Below are positions 32,620 through 41,490 of a DNA stretch of 56,026 nucleotides, one piece after another (position 1 is the first letter of the stretch; every line of letters begins with the position of its first letter). The notes under the pieces are model-generated. The model did no database searches. It was not told the DNA's origin and saw only the letters and a program-made list of their open reading frames with translations. The DNA is from Bacillota bacterium (GTDB lineage: Bacteria > Bacillota > Sulfobacillia > Sulfobacillales > Sulfobacillaceae), in contig JAKACM010000021.1 in assembly GCA_021821465.1 (NCBI GenBank), forward strand, positions 1-56,026, given 5' to 3'. A program made the position numbers and the translations under genes.

Positions 32620-33375
32620 TTAAGGTTTTAGCGTGTCCAGCCAATGAGGCATAAATATCTTTTCTGGAATGTCTTCCGGATTGAAGCACCGTTCTTCCAC
32701 CGTCAGCTCCCAAATAGACTGATTTTGGCCTAAACCCCGAAACTTGACGGGAAATCCGTTCAAGGAGTCCACCCAGCACTCAAATGCGTCCCCGGGGCGA
32801 AATAGCGGGCTGGGGTGAAGAGCTCGGTCAGATTGAACGTCTTGGGGTGAAGATAAGGCGCGAGCGTGCCACACCCTTTGATTGTTCATCATGCCGGCCT
32901 CTGTCGCCCATTTCCAAGCCGGGTGTTTGGGTGAAAAATCGATCCATGGCCATAACCTTGCATTGGCCCGCGCCGAGAATCCTCCCATGCCGATCAGTAA
33001 AGGAACTAAAGACGATTGCATCCAGCCATGACTCGTCACAACGATTTGAGGCACAGACAGAGTGTCCTTTTGATGTAGGGATCGGTATGACCACCATTGT
33101 GATCCTCGGATCAAAATCCCACTGATGATGAAAGACGGATCCTGAGAAGAAGAGCATTCGTGCCGCCAAAAATATGGCGCTTGCCACCACGACCGCAGAG
33201 TGTGGGCATGCCATGCTCCCGGGCCCAAATCATAAAACAGGCCGTGTTGCCTTTGATTCCATTCCCGGATGCGAGCACTATGCTCCCTCAATGTAGCGCT
33301 TGCTCGGTGAAAGGGATAATGATCAAATGGGGAATTGATTTCGGTAGATAAAAATCTTAATCGCGAGTCCGTCAC
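32620..33375 (-). CDS. Hypothetical Trp-rich 251-aa protein
   Basis: I do not recognise the family. The GTG at 33375 lies 7 bases after GGGAG; the TTG at 33381 is too close to the SD. The protein is rich in Trp, His, Arg and Ser (WWQAPYFWRHECSSSQDPSF, LWPWIDFSPKHPAWKWATEA). It has no membrane helix or signal peptide, and ends with ERCFNPEDIPEKIFMPHWLD. The Trp content suggests a folded beta-rich protein. It is convergent with the GNAT gene and its upstream side faces the DnaA-box cluster. Confidence 0.6.
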   Translation of the reverse strand: MTDSRLRFLSTEINSPFDHYPFHRASATLREHSARIREWNQRQHGLFYDLGPGAWHAHTLRSWWQAPYFWRHECSSSQDPSFIISGILIRGSQWWSYRSLHQKDTLSVPQIVVTSHGWMQSSLVPLLIGMGGFSARANARLWPWIDFSPKHPAWKWATEAGMMNNQRVWHARALSSPQDVQSDRALHPSPLFRPGDAFECWVDSLNGFPVKFRGLGQNQSIWELTVEERCFNPEDIPEKIFMPHWLDTLKP

Positions 33376-33601
33376 AAACAAACTCCCTTACGGTATATAT
33401 TACCAGTTATGTGTCCGGCTTGAACCATGGTTCTGAGATGATTCTCTTCCTAATGATAGCAAAAGAAAGCCACGGAAACAGGTTGTGCGGGATTTCATAG
33501 GAAAGGCTGGGAACAACTCAATTTCGGATGTTCTCATCACAACCACAAATGATATGGTCGAGAAATTGATCGTAGGCTAGATATGGTAGTTATCCTCAGA
33601 G

Positions 33602-33737
33602 TTGTTCACAACCTGTGGATAATTTGTAGATTCAATCTGAACAATGTCATCAAATCGACTCCATATTCTCCCACAACTCGACATTTATCCACAAATAATC
33701 CACAAAATGCGAAAATCTGTGGATTATTTGTGGATGA
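33602..33737. promoter_or_regulatory. DnaA-box cluster with 18-bp inverted repeat (origin-like)
   Basis: Six DnaA-type 9-mers lie in 136 bases. Two are perfect: TGTGGATAA (33614-33622, minus) and TTATCCACA (33685-33693). Four have one mismatch from the consensus TTATNCACA: 33602-33610, 33696-33704, 33718-33726 and 33729-33737. ATCCACAAATAATCCACA (33687-33704) and its exact reverse complement (33718-33735) form a perfect 18-bp inverted repeat around a 13-base spacer. An AT-rich tract follows, with TAGTAATGTAGTAC (33826-33839) that resembles DnaA-trio repeats. dnaA, dnaN and rpmH are not in the window. It could be a DnaA titration or regulatory site, a plasmid-derived origin, or oriC away from dnaA. 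Confidence 0.65.
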
Positions 33738-33968
33738 AGAGTCCGAAACCTGATGACAGACAGGACCTCATCACAAGAATATGAGAATCAAACCAAAAAA
33801 TTCGTAACATAACAACATAATTATGTAGTAATGTAGTACTGTTATATCGACGTGATTGAGTCTGGGGAGAACTATTGTGAATGCGGCAGCCAAGAATTTA
33901 TAAAACGGCTTCTCGGCACGGTTCGCGCGGAGGATTCAGAGGATATTGCATAGGGAGGAAGCCGTTCG

Positions 33969-34388
33969 ATGTTGATCTGTTTTATTTGTACCGGAAATTC
34001 CTGTCGTTCGCAAATGGCTGAGGGATTTGCCCGTGAAATGGTGAAAGACGGAGTTTATGTAAGAAGTGCCGGAGTGGAGGCTCATCCTCTAAATACAAGA
34101 GCGGTGCAAGTTATGAGGGAAGTGGGAATTGACATTTCGGCCTATCAGTCCAAAGTGATGGACACGGACCGATTACGCCATGCCGATTACGCCATCACCT
34201 TGTGCGGGGATGCTAAAGACCGCTGTCCGGTTACTCCCCCCGAAGTCACAAGACTTCATTGGGGGTTTGAGGACCCTGCCCGTGCACAAGGAAGCGAAGA
34301 CGAGATTATGGCGATCTTTCGCCAAGTTCGAGACGGCATTCGTGCTCAAATTGAACATTTTCTGCAAGAACAAAATCTGCTGCGCTAG
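33969..34388 (+). CDS. arsC: Arsenate reductase (thioredoxin-coupled, LMW-PTP fold)
   Basis: A 139-aa protein of the ArsC/low-molecular-weight tyrosine phosphatase fold. The P-loop is FICTGNSCRSQMAEGF with catalytic Cys at residue 7 and Arg at 13. The resolving cysteines are in TLCGDAKDRCP (about residues 78 and 84), as in Bacillus and Staphylococcus pI258 ArsC. The length and the WGFEDPARAQGSEDE region match. It reduces As(V) to As(III) using thioredoxin. GGAGG 9 bases upstream supports the ATG at 33969. No ArsB, Acr3 or ArsR is adjacent. It converges with the acyl-CoA ligase gene. Confidence 0.9.
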   Translation: MLICFICTGNSCRSQMAEGFAREMVKDGVYVRSAGVEAHPLNTRAVQVMREVGIDISAYQSKVMDTDRLRHADYAITLCGDAKDRCPVTPPEVTRLHWGFEDPARAQGSEDEIMAIFRQVRDGIRAQIEHFLQEQNLLR

Positions 34389-34399
34389 GACTTGAGGAC

Positions 34400-35944
34400 C
34401 TACTCATGAGGTTCTTGAGACAGCATATCGAGTTTCGAGGCGAGATTTTGTTTATGAATCTTGCCGGCGCTTGTGAGCGGCATATCTTTGATATAGAAAA
34501 CGTGGTCCGGTATCCAGAATTTCGGAATTCGTCCCGCTTCCACTTGTTTCAGCAGATAGGCGACAATGCTTTCGGGTTCGAGAATTTGTCGCGTTTGGAT
34601 TACGGCAACGGGTCGTTCACCCCATTTGGCGTCAGGCAGGGCTAAAATGGCGACTTGGTCAATGCCCTCCAGTTCCGAGAGAATCGTTTCGAGTAAGTTG
34701 ACGGCAATCCATTCGCCGCCGCTCTTGATGCCTTCTTGGAGTCGGTCGACCACTGATACGCTGCCATCTTCGTGCCCGATTCCCAGATCTCCGGTGGCAA
34801 ACCAGCCGTTGCGAAAACTTTTGTGTGTAGCGTCGGGGTCGTGGAGATATGCTGTGGGGATCCATGGGCTTTGGACCCAGATTTGACCAACATGCCCAGA
34901 CTCCGAACCGAGAGGAATCAGGTTGTCATCGCGGATTTGGAGTTCGACGCCCGGTAAGGCCATCAAGCGTTGAGAAAAGATGGGTTCTGTTTGGATCGAT
35001 ACCACGGGAGATTGGTCTAAGGACACGGAAACGGCGGAAGCCAACTGATCGGCTCCCCCATAAATGACAGCCAGTTTCAGACCGAATTTCTGGGCTTTTT
35101 TGGCGAGACCCTGTGTCAGCGAACTGCCCCCGACTAAGACCTTAAAGGGGGCACTAAGGGGTCTGGGTAAATGTTCGAGCAGACGGTACAATTGTGTGGG
35201 CACCATATTCGCCCAACTGACCTGCTTGTGCGTGATCATGTCCACTTGGTCCGTGAGGGACAATTTTTGTGACAAGGCCAAGGATGCCCCGATATAAGGA
35301 GCCATAAACGGAATCCCCCACCCGTGTGAATGAGCAAACGGGATCAGGCACAACATGGTATCCTCGCTTGTTGGCCGGGCCAAGGAGTCATGGAGGGCCA
35401 GATGATGCACAACTTGCCATGAACTTAACAAAATATCCCGATGCCGATAGATGACGCCCCGGGGACGACCGGTGGTCCCGGTGGTAAATGCAATCGAATA
35501 GGGATCGGATTCTTTGATGGGAATATTGGGAAAGGTTTCGTCCCCTTGATCGATTAAAGCCTCGTATTGTGTGGGCATGGTGATTTGGCGCGGTATCAAA
35601 TTTTTCAGTGCGTCGGCCAAAGATGCAAATTCGGGGCCTACGATAAGCCAATCGTCCTGAGCTTCGCGGATCGTGTATTCGAGGTCATTTAAAGGCAGGC
35701 GGAAGTTCAATGGATGCATGATGGCGCCAATGGATGCCAGGGCATAATGCAGCTCAAGAAAGCGAAGGGAATTGGCATCAAGAATTCCCACCACCGTACC
35801 CGGTGTCACGCCCATGCGAAGTAAACTGTTACTGAGCTTCAAGACACGGCTTAACATAAGGGGATAGGGTGTAAATTCATTTTTTTGCCAGATGCCTTGG
35901 CGCGGATATTTGGTACTGGCTTCGATTAAGAGTTGGGGAACCAC
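34400..35944 (-). CDS. AMP-dependent acyl-CoA ligase (fatty-acid-CoA ligase type)
   Basis: A 514-aa ANL-superfamily enzyme. Motifs are IAFTTGTTGRPRGVIYRH (P-loop), IYGGADQLASAVSVS (in place of the usual YGxTE, so the Thr-Glu pair is changed), WFATGDLGIGHEDGSVSVVD, RLQEGIKSGGEWIAVNLLE and MPLTSAGKIHKQNL with the catalytic Lys. It activates a medium or long carboxylic acid to its CoA ester. The GTG at 35944 lacks a near SD, and a stop lies 7 codons upstream in frame. AAAGGA precedes an out-of-frame ATG at about 35966, so the exact start is uncertain. Its neighbours are convergent arsC and a NarL-like regulator. Confidence 0.85.
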   Translation of the reverse strand: MVPQLLIEASTKYPRQGIWQKNEFTPYPLMLSRVLKLSNSLLRMGVTPGTVVGILDANSLRFLELHYALASIGAIMHPLNFRLPLNDLEYTIREAQDDWLIVGPEFASLADALKNLIPRQITMPTQYEALIDQGDETFPNIPIKESDPYSIAFTTGTTGRPRGVIYRHRDILLSSWQVVHHLALHDSLARPTSEDTMLCLIPFAHSHGWGIPFMAPYIGASLALSQKLSLTDQVDMITHKQVSWANMVPTQLYRLLEHLPRPLSAPFKVLVGGSSLTQGLAKKAQKFGLKLAVIYGGADQLASAVSVSLDQSPVVSIQTEPIFSQRLMALPGVELQIRDDNLIPLGSESGHVGQIWVQSPWIPTAYLHDPDATHKSFRNGWFATGDLGIGHEDGSVSVVDRLQEGIKSGGEWIAVNLLETILSELEGIDQVAILALPDAKWGERPVAVIQTRQILEPESIVAYLLKQVEAGRIPKFWIPDHVFYIKDMPLTSAGKIHKQNLASKLDMLSQEPHE

Positions 35945-36171
35945 CAGGTCTTTGATATGAGTTCATTCCTTTCATTGTTCACGTAGATAATAACGGAGAT
36001 TTGCCCGGCAATCGGTCCGGGCCCTCTGGGCGCATTAAGCTTTGCTCCCCTTTTCCTATTTTGCCAAATTTTTCGTTGGGGTGCTATGATCTCTTCCGCT
36101 CCAAGCTACTCGCTTATCCTGGCGTAAAAGGGCTAGGGATTAATATCCTCTCCATTTTTTGTCTTTGCTTG

Positions 36172-36810
36172 TTATGCCGGCAAAGTGGCACGGATTTTAT
36201 GCAATAGACCCATTTGATGTGCAATCTGCACACAATGGTGCCGATCGGTGGCATTCAGTTTTCGCAAAAGATGTTCGACATGGCGTTTTACGGTATGAAC
36301 GGAAATTAACAAGATCTCGGCAATCTCGGTATTGGAATAGTTTTGGTCCAGCAGGGACAGCACTTGATACTCACGTTCCGTCAGACCTTGTGCATGGTGG
36401 GGTGAAGATATCGGGTCATGAAAAATCGTCTGCCAAAATGATTGGCTGATGATGACACATTCGCAGGCTAAAATGCTGCGGAACAAACGGTCTAACTGTT
36501 CGCAGCCTTGGGTCTTATCCCATAAAATGTCGACTCCCAGCTTCATGATAGACTCGGACAAATGAAGAGCCAAGGGCGAAAGAAAGACCGCCGTTTTTAC
36601 CCGAGAGTTAGATAGGCGGCAGACCATTAAAGCCGACTCAATCTGGTGCAGATTGTCCGATTCAATGACGACTGCAGAAAGAGGAGGCCAATCGTTAGGT
36701 TCGGAGGGCAAAAGGATTATCCGAGTTGTGCTCTCTCGCTCCAGGATGGCCCGTATTCCTTCCGCAAATATCGGAGAATGACTGACAATGCCCACATTTA
36801 TGGCATCCAT
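36172..36810 (-). CDS. NarL/LuxR-type response-regulator-like protein, receiver degenerate
   Basis: A 212-aa protein with a CheY-like N-terminal domain and a C-terminal LuxR helix-turn-helix. The latter includes LTEREYQVLSLLDQNYSNTE and IAEILLISVHTVKRHVEHLL. The usual phosphoacceptor Asp is not found; the strand that should carry it reads SAVVIESDN, so phosphorylation is doubtful. I prefer the ATG at 36810, with AAAGGAG upstream, over the GTG at 36819. No sensor kinase is nearby. It may regulate the upstream acyl-CoA ligase or act as a stand-alone regulator. Confidence 0.82.
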   Translation of the reverse strand: MDAINVGIVSHSPIFAEGIRAILERESTTRIILLPSEPNDWPPLSAVVIESDNLHQIESALMVCRLSNSRVKTAVFLSPLALHLSESIMKLGVDILWDKTQGCEQLDRLFRSILACECVIISQSFWQTIFHDPISSPHHAQGLTEREYQVLSLLDQNYSNTEIAEILLISVHTVKRHVEHLLRKLNATDRHHCVQIAHQMGLLHKIRATLPA

Positions 36811-37534
36811 GGACTCCACACTCCTTTTATGTTGTCATTCTTCAATGAATTCTTTTTCCGCCGGGCATTGGGATCGGTTCTCAAAAAGATCTTCCGTCGC
36901 AGTAGCAAGATATTCTTCAAGACATAAAATGAACAACTTCAGCCATTGGCGATGAGACACTCCCTCATCTAAAGCTTACATCGTCACATCATGCTTGGTG
37001 TCTCATTTTTAGTCTTTTTTCTTAAGGTTTCGTGCGACAGATAACGACACAATGGCCTATAATATTACAAACCAAGCATGGGAATGCCGGACAAAAGACT
37101 GATACCGGCTTATAGGCCCGAGACAGTTTGTCTTCGTTTGAAAACCGCTCATGCCAAAGAAATCGGGCAAGGCTAGCAGTCTCTTGAGATATGATGTTTA
37201 TTGGGTGTGAAGAGTAGGAATGGCAACGACCGATTAGACTACAATTCGACAGTTGGGAATCAAAGCCAAGAATCTTTAACCCAGTCGTTCACGGATGTGG
37301 CGAAAATTCTCTCATTTGCGAGAAATTGGCTCAACCAGTGTGAATCTATGACGAGTCGTTGCACATATTTTATTTGCCAACGGGATTGAACTTTTCCGGA
37401 CCTGTATGAAAATGTCTCGGGGTAGCAATTTTCATAGGGGATCAAGAATCCTTCATCATGAATACGGATAGCGGCGCATAATATTATCAAGGGCTCCAGT
37501 CACTTAGGTACAGCATTCTTTGTGTGATAGATCG
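36811..37534. other. Long intergenic stretch, no supported gene
   Basis: About 720 bases. A stem TGAGACAC (36953-36960) with GTGTCTCA (36998-37005), followed by a T-rich tract, could terminate plus-strand transcripts, but the loop is long (37 bases). Open frames near 37201 and 37260 lack SD sites. Confidence 0.35.
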
Positions 37535-37572
37535 CGTTACCGGATAGATTTTTCTAGATCTATCCGGTAACG
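37535..37572. terminator. Strong 15-bp hairpin downstream of the copper island
   Basis: CGTTACCGGATAGAT (37535-37549) and ATCTATCCGGTAACG (37558-37572) pair perfectly around an 8-base loop. The hairpin is 21 bases beyond the stop of the last leftward gene of the copper operon. No T-tract follows on the minus strand, so it may be a rho-independent-like stop of reduced strength or an mRNA 3-prime stabiliser. Confidence 0.6.
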
Positions 37573-37593
37573 AAGAGAATTCATGCGTTTTCC

Positions 37594-37740
37594 TTATTTG
37601 ACGTATTGCTTGGGATCTTGTTCGAACGCTTTTTGGCAGGCGGCACAGCAGAAGTAGTAGGATGTTCCCTCGTAGTCAGTGCGAGGGGTGTTTTCTTGGA
37701 CGTCAACTTTCATCTGACAGACAACGTCAACGGCAGTCAT
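37594..37740 (-). CDS. 48-aa YHS-type metal-binding protein
   Basis: A short gene with ATG at 37740 and SD AAAGGAG 8 bases upstream; TAA at 37594-37596. The product carries DVVCQMKVD near the start, the YHS-domain form of DPVCGMxV. YYFCCAACQKAF then precedes QDPKQYVK. Small YHS proteins and YHS domains of copper ATPases bind Cu or other soft metals through these cysteines. It is the third gene of the csoR-copA unit, 33 bases after the copA stop. A copper carrier or chaperone role is therefore likely. It takes the place where many Firmicutes have CopZ. Confidence 0.82.
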   Translation of the reverse strand: MTAVDVVCQMKVDVQENTPRTDYEGTSYYFCCAACQKAFEQDPKQYVK

Positions 37741-37773
37741 GTTTTTGGCTCCTTTCTTTAAAGGTTTAAAAGG

Positions 37774-40185
37774 CTACGATAAGGGGGTTTCGGGTAATCT
37801 GGCTGTTTTCAATAGCAATGAGTTGGATACGACCGAAACGGAACTCATGGCCATGGCAGCTCCGGCCAAAATGGGGGAAACAATGCCAAACGCGGCCAAA
37901 GGAATCATAATGACATTATAAATTAAGGACCAAAACAAGTTTTGGCGGATTTTGCCCAAGGTCTTGCGACTGAGGGTTAAAGCTCTTACCACACCATAAA
38001 TTTCTGGTGCTAAAAGAGCCACATCCGCCGTTTCCAGGGCGATATCGGTACCGGAACCCACCGCAAGGCCTAAATCAGCGGTGGCCAAAGCCGGCGCATC
38101 GTTAATTCCGTCTCCAACCATTAAGACTTTATATCCTGCTGTTTTAAGTTCATTAATGATTCGGGATTTGTCCGCGGGCAAAAGCTCCGCATAGACGTTG
38201 TCGATGCCCAGAGTATTGCGGACATCCTCGGCCGCTTGATTTTGGTCTCCTGTCAGCATGGCGGTCTTAATGCCTTGGGCATGTAAGGCATCTATAGTGA
38301 AAGGAGCATCATCGCGTATGGCGTCGACAACCATTATGGCCCCACTCAGTTTTTTGTCACAGCCGACCCAAATGACACTGGCACCGTGATTGGTTCGGTT
38401 TGCAACCGTATCTCGCATCTCAGAGGGAACGGAAATTTCATAGTGTTCCATGAGTCTTAGGTTGCCAATGGCGACTTCTTGATCGGCAACATATCCCACC
38501 ATGCCCATGCCTGCTTCGGTGTAAACATCTTCGGCAGTCCATATAGGAGCTTGCGCAGCTTTTGCCCCCCGGGATACGGCTTGAGCCAAAGGATGGACGG
38601 ATTCTTTTTCTACCGCCCAAGCCAGGGCCAACACGTCCGAAGTTGTAAAATTCTCGTAGGCTATGACATCTTGGATATCGGGTTTGCCGCGTGTCAGAGT
38701 GCCCGTTTTGTCAAATGCCACCAAATTAATATGGCTGGCTGTTTCTATCGAGGCACCATTGCGAAAGAGAATTCCTGCCTTGGCTCCCATTCCGGAACCG
38801 ACCATAATGGCGGTCGGGGTGGCAAGCCCCAGAGCACAGGGGCAAGCCACAACCAACACGGCTACCCCGTCCAGCAAGGAAGGGCGCCAATGGCCCGTTG
38901 CTAATCCCCAGCTAATAAAGGTGACGAGAGCGATGATTATCACAACGGGGACAAAAACGTTGGCAATAACGTCGGCAAAGCGTTGAACCGGTGCTTTGGT
39001 TGCTTGGGCTTCTTCTACGGTTTTGACGATTTGAGCTAACGTCGTCTCCCGGCCTACCCTTTCGGCTGTGATTTCCATGGTGGAAGAGCCGTTCAAAGTG
39101 CCGGCAGAGACCTTATCTCCCACTGTCTTATTCTTCGGCAAGGGTTCTCCGGTCAGCATGGATTCATCAACCGCTCCCTGGCCGTTGGTGACGATGCCGT
39201 CAACACCGAAACGTTCACCGGCCAACACTTGCAAAATGTCTTGAGGACGAATGGCATCAATGGGGACTCGCTCCCACTCTCCTTGGCTGTTCAGTCTTCG
39301 AGTCTCCTGAGGCCGCAAGGCTAAGAGTTCCGAAATGGCCTGGCTGGTCCGTCCTTTGGCTAGGGCTTCGAGGTACTTGCCTAAGAGCACTAAGGTGATA
39401 ACGGTGGCGGAGGAATCAAAATATATGGGACCGTGAATGGTCAAGTCGTACAGGGAGAGACCCCATGCAGCCAAAGTCCCCGAAGCCACCAACACATCCA
39501 TGTTGGCGTTTTTATGCCGTATATTCATCCAAGCTCGACGAATAAACCCCCACCCGGGACCCCATTCTACTAGCGTGGCGAAGATGCCCAATAGGATTGG
39601 GTTGTCGAGCCATGAAGGGCCGGTGCGAAAAAGCATATGAATCATACCCGCCCAGACGGGAATGGTCAGGATCACCGATAAAATGAGACGATTCCGGGCC
39701 GAAGCCATTTCATGGGAGCGAGGGCCGGGATCATGGGATTTGAGCGCTGTAACGCTATAACCCTGGTTGCGTAAGGCTCGGGTCAACTGCTCGGGGTCAG
39801 ACACCCCCCGAATCAAGTCCGCTGAGAGAATTCCATTGACCGCATTGACTTGAACATTGCCGACGCCGGGCATCGACTCAGCCGCTTCTATGGCGCGCTG
39901 GCGCAAGGGTTCCTCGTCCATGCCGGATAGAGTCCATGACAGATGATCCGTGCGAACGGTGTATCCCAGTTCGGTAATGGTGTCCACTAAACGGGGCATC
40001 GCCACGAGACTGGGGTCAAAAGTGATGTTGGCCCGCTCCAAGGCCAAATTGACGTGGGCGTCGACCCCATCCAGCTGATGTAAGGCTTTTTCGATGCTGT
40101 TTACACACGTCGCGCATGTCATTCCCCCAATATCTAAGTTAATGGATTGGTCTTGGGCCTGGGGATCAAGTGGACGTGTGGCCAT
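37774..40185 (-). CDS. copA: Copper-exporting P1B-type ATPase
   Basis: An 803-aa CopA. Two N-terminal HMA-like domains are present. The first has GGMTCATCVNSIEKAL, but the second (LSGMDEEPLRQRAIEAAESM) has lost its CxxC. Eight membrane helices follow, with VVACPCALGLATPTAIMVGS (Cys-Pro-Cys metal site), ESMLTGEPLPKNK (actuator TGE), VAFDKTGTLTRGKPD (phosphorylation Asp), ESVHPLAQAV (HP motif) and MVGDGINDAPALATADLGLA. The ATG at 40185 follows AAGGAG by 8 bases and overlaps the csoR 3-prime end by 20 bases, so the longer frame to 40302 is not used. It exports Cu(I) under CsoR control. Confidence 0.93.
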   Translation of the reverse strand: MATRPLDPQAQDQSINLDIGGMTCATCVNSIEKALHQLDGVDAHVNLALERANITFDPSLVAMPRLVDTITELGYTVRTDHLSWTLSGMDEEPLRQRAIEAAESMPGVGNVQVNAVNGILSADLIRGVSDPEQLTRALRNQGYSVTALKSHDPGPRSHEMASARNRLILSVILTIPVWAGMIHMLFRTGPSWLDNPILLGIFATLVEWGPGWGFIRRAWMNIRHKNANMDVLVASGTLAAWGLSLYDLTIHGPIYFDSSATVITLVLLGKYLEALAKGRTSQAISELLALRPQETRRLNSQGEWERVPIDAIRPQDILQVLAGERFGVDGIVTNGQGAVDESMLTGEPLPKNKTVGDKVSAGTLNGSSTMEITAERVGRETTLAQIVKTVEEAQATKAPVQRFADVIANVFVPVVIIIALVTFISWGLATGHWRPSLLDGVAVLVVACPCALGLATPTAIMVGSGMGAKAGILFRNGASIETASHINLVAFDKTGTLTRGKPDIQDVIAYENFTTSDVLALAWAVEKESVHPLAQAVSRGAKAAQAPIWTAEDVYTEAGMGMVGYVADQEVAIGNLRLMEHYEISVPSEMRDTVANRTNHGASVIWVGCDKKLSGAIMVVDAIRDDAPFTIDALHAQGIKTAMLTGDQNQAAEDVRNTLGIDNVYAELLPADKSRIINELKTAGYKVLMVGDGINDAPALATADLGLAVGSGTDIALETADVALLAPEIYGVVRALTLSRKTLGKIRQNLFWSLIYNVIMIPLAAFGIVSPILAGAAMAMSSVSVVSNSLLLKTARLPETPLS

Positions 40186-40573
40186 GACGGGCTCCTTCTT
40201 CCATAATTTTCTGAACATCCTCCGGTGTTTGTTCGCTATGACAGTGGCATAAGGGATGTTCGACCAAAGGCGATAAGGCATGGTCGGGCCCCAACGCTTC
40301 ACCCGCGGAAAAAGGCATATATTTCATGGCTCCTATCAGTTCTTCCACAATTGGAGTTCCCATGCCTTCTTTCATCGCGTCCTGAACGCAGGTTAGCAGA
40401 TGATTGCGCAGTAAAACGCGTTGCACTTGTTCCAAACTGGCCTGGACGGCGGAAACTTGCTTCATGATATTGACGCAATAAATATCTTGGTCCACCATGT
40501 GTCGAATACTTTCGAGATGGCCGGCGGCGACTTTAAGTCGTAGAGCCGCATCTTTTTTAAATTCCGCGTTCAT
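40166..40573 (-). CDS. csoR: Copper-sensing repressor CsoR
   Basis: A 135-aa DUF156 protein. From the ATG at 40573 (SD GGAGG 7 bases upstream) the ligands are C in DIYCVNIMKQ, H in RNHLLTC and the following C, the C-H-C copper set of CsoR. The C-terminal extension of about 45 residues is unusually rich in His and Cys (HPLCHCHSEQ, ARHGHTST), so it may bind extra metal. It overlaps the copA start, and its promoter holds a G/C-tract dyad. Binding of Cu(I) should release DNA and induce copA and the YHS gene. Confidence 0.9.
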   Translation of the reverse strand: MNAEFKKDAALRLKVAAGHLESIRHMVDQDIYCVNIMKQVSAVQASLEQVQRVLLRNHLLTCVQDAMKEGMGTPIVEELIGAMKYMPFSAGEALGPDHALSPLVEHPLCHCHSEQTPEDVQKIMEEGARHGHTST

Positions 40574-40591
40574 AAGATCTCCTCCCAACCT

Positions 40592-40612
40592 CACCCCTCC
40601 CCTCGGGGGGTG
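40592..40612. promoter_or_regulatory. Candidate CsoR operator
   Basis: CACCCC at 40592-40597 and GGGGTG at 40607-40612 form the ends of an imperfect 21-bp dyad made of C and G tracts, just upstream of csoR. Its size matches the perfect dyad at 29907-29927 near the other DUF156 gene, although its centre is less symmetric. Confidence 0.6.
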
Positions 40613-40621
40613 TTTGCCCAC

Positions 40622-41137
40622 ATTGTATGACCGGAAGTTGTCATTGTCAACTTATCGTTAAGGCGGTTGCGTGCCGAACGACCTAAAGACTCATGATTAA
40701 CGCTTACGGATTTTTTGATCCACATCCGAGCAATTTTTCTTAAGTTGTGGTTTTTTGGTGGGTTCTATGCGTGAGTGGAGGCTTTTCATGGCTCTTCTAC
40801 TTATGTGCTCCTTGATATCTGAGTAAGACTGCCGGTTCTGTTATGATTTCAAACAGTTTCTGAGGAAGACATGTGAAAGCTAATCGCAGAGTGTTGGGAG
40901 TGGACCGGTACGTGCAGGGCCATGGTTCAGGCTTTGCCGGATTGCGGATATTGCTGTATCACCCTAGATCTTTTCTAAGGTCCGGATCTCATTTCTCATC
41001 CGCTCCCGATTAATAAGATGAGATGAGAATCCGCTTTTCATCCGAGTAGACCATTTCACGTTGATTCTCTTCTCGATGTGGGAATGCATTTTATGTTTTT
41101 CAGTCAAACGGGGGCAAACCATGGATGTCATGCGCAG
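40622..41137. other. Intergenic, no supported gene
   Basis: About 500 bases between the copper island and an istB relic. Open frames on both strands near 40964-41130 lack SD sites and motifs. Confidence 0.35.
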
Positions 41138-41490
41138 TATGACAGTCTCCCCCGCTTGTTGGAAGATTGGGCGTTGGCTCAAGTCGACAGACCCAGCCGG
41201 GGTCTTCCGACTGTTTGCGTATTATCAGGTTCTCATTCCGGATGGTTGGGGCGTAACGGCGCTCCGCAGCGGAATGTCGCGACCTACTCGAACTCTTTGA
41301 GTCAGCTATGAACAGGTTTTGAGCATTCTCACCAGTCAGTTGCTCGTCGAACAGAGGCATGGGGTGATGATGGAGACCGTGTTGGCTGACCAGATTTTGG
41401 ATCGGGCCCTACACAATTCCTATGAATAGGCGTTGCAAGAGGAATCCATGCGAAAACGCTTGTCAACGACAGCCCCAGAGAGTACAACAA
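41138..41490 (+). pseudogene. IstB-like ATPase relic (IS21 family)
   Basis: Three plus-strand frames preserve pieces of the IS21 helper protein IstB in the right order. They are YDSLPRLLEDWALAQVDR, a degenerate Walker B region (IPDGWGV for the usual LDDWG), DLLELFE, and ILTSQLLVEQRHG. Then LADQILDRALHNSYE, a stop codon, and EESMRKRL complete the C-terminus. The N-terminal Walker A is missing. It is a decayed insertion sequence end next to the IetAS-like pair. Confidence 0.65.

Noticed and set aside
36953..37010. Inverted repeat followed by T-rich DNA as a terminator
   Set aside because: The 37-base loop and 8-bp stem make it weak, and no plus-strand gene ends nearby.
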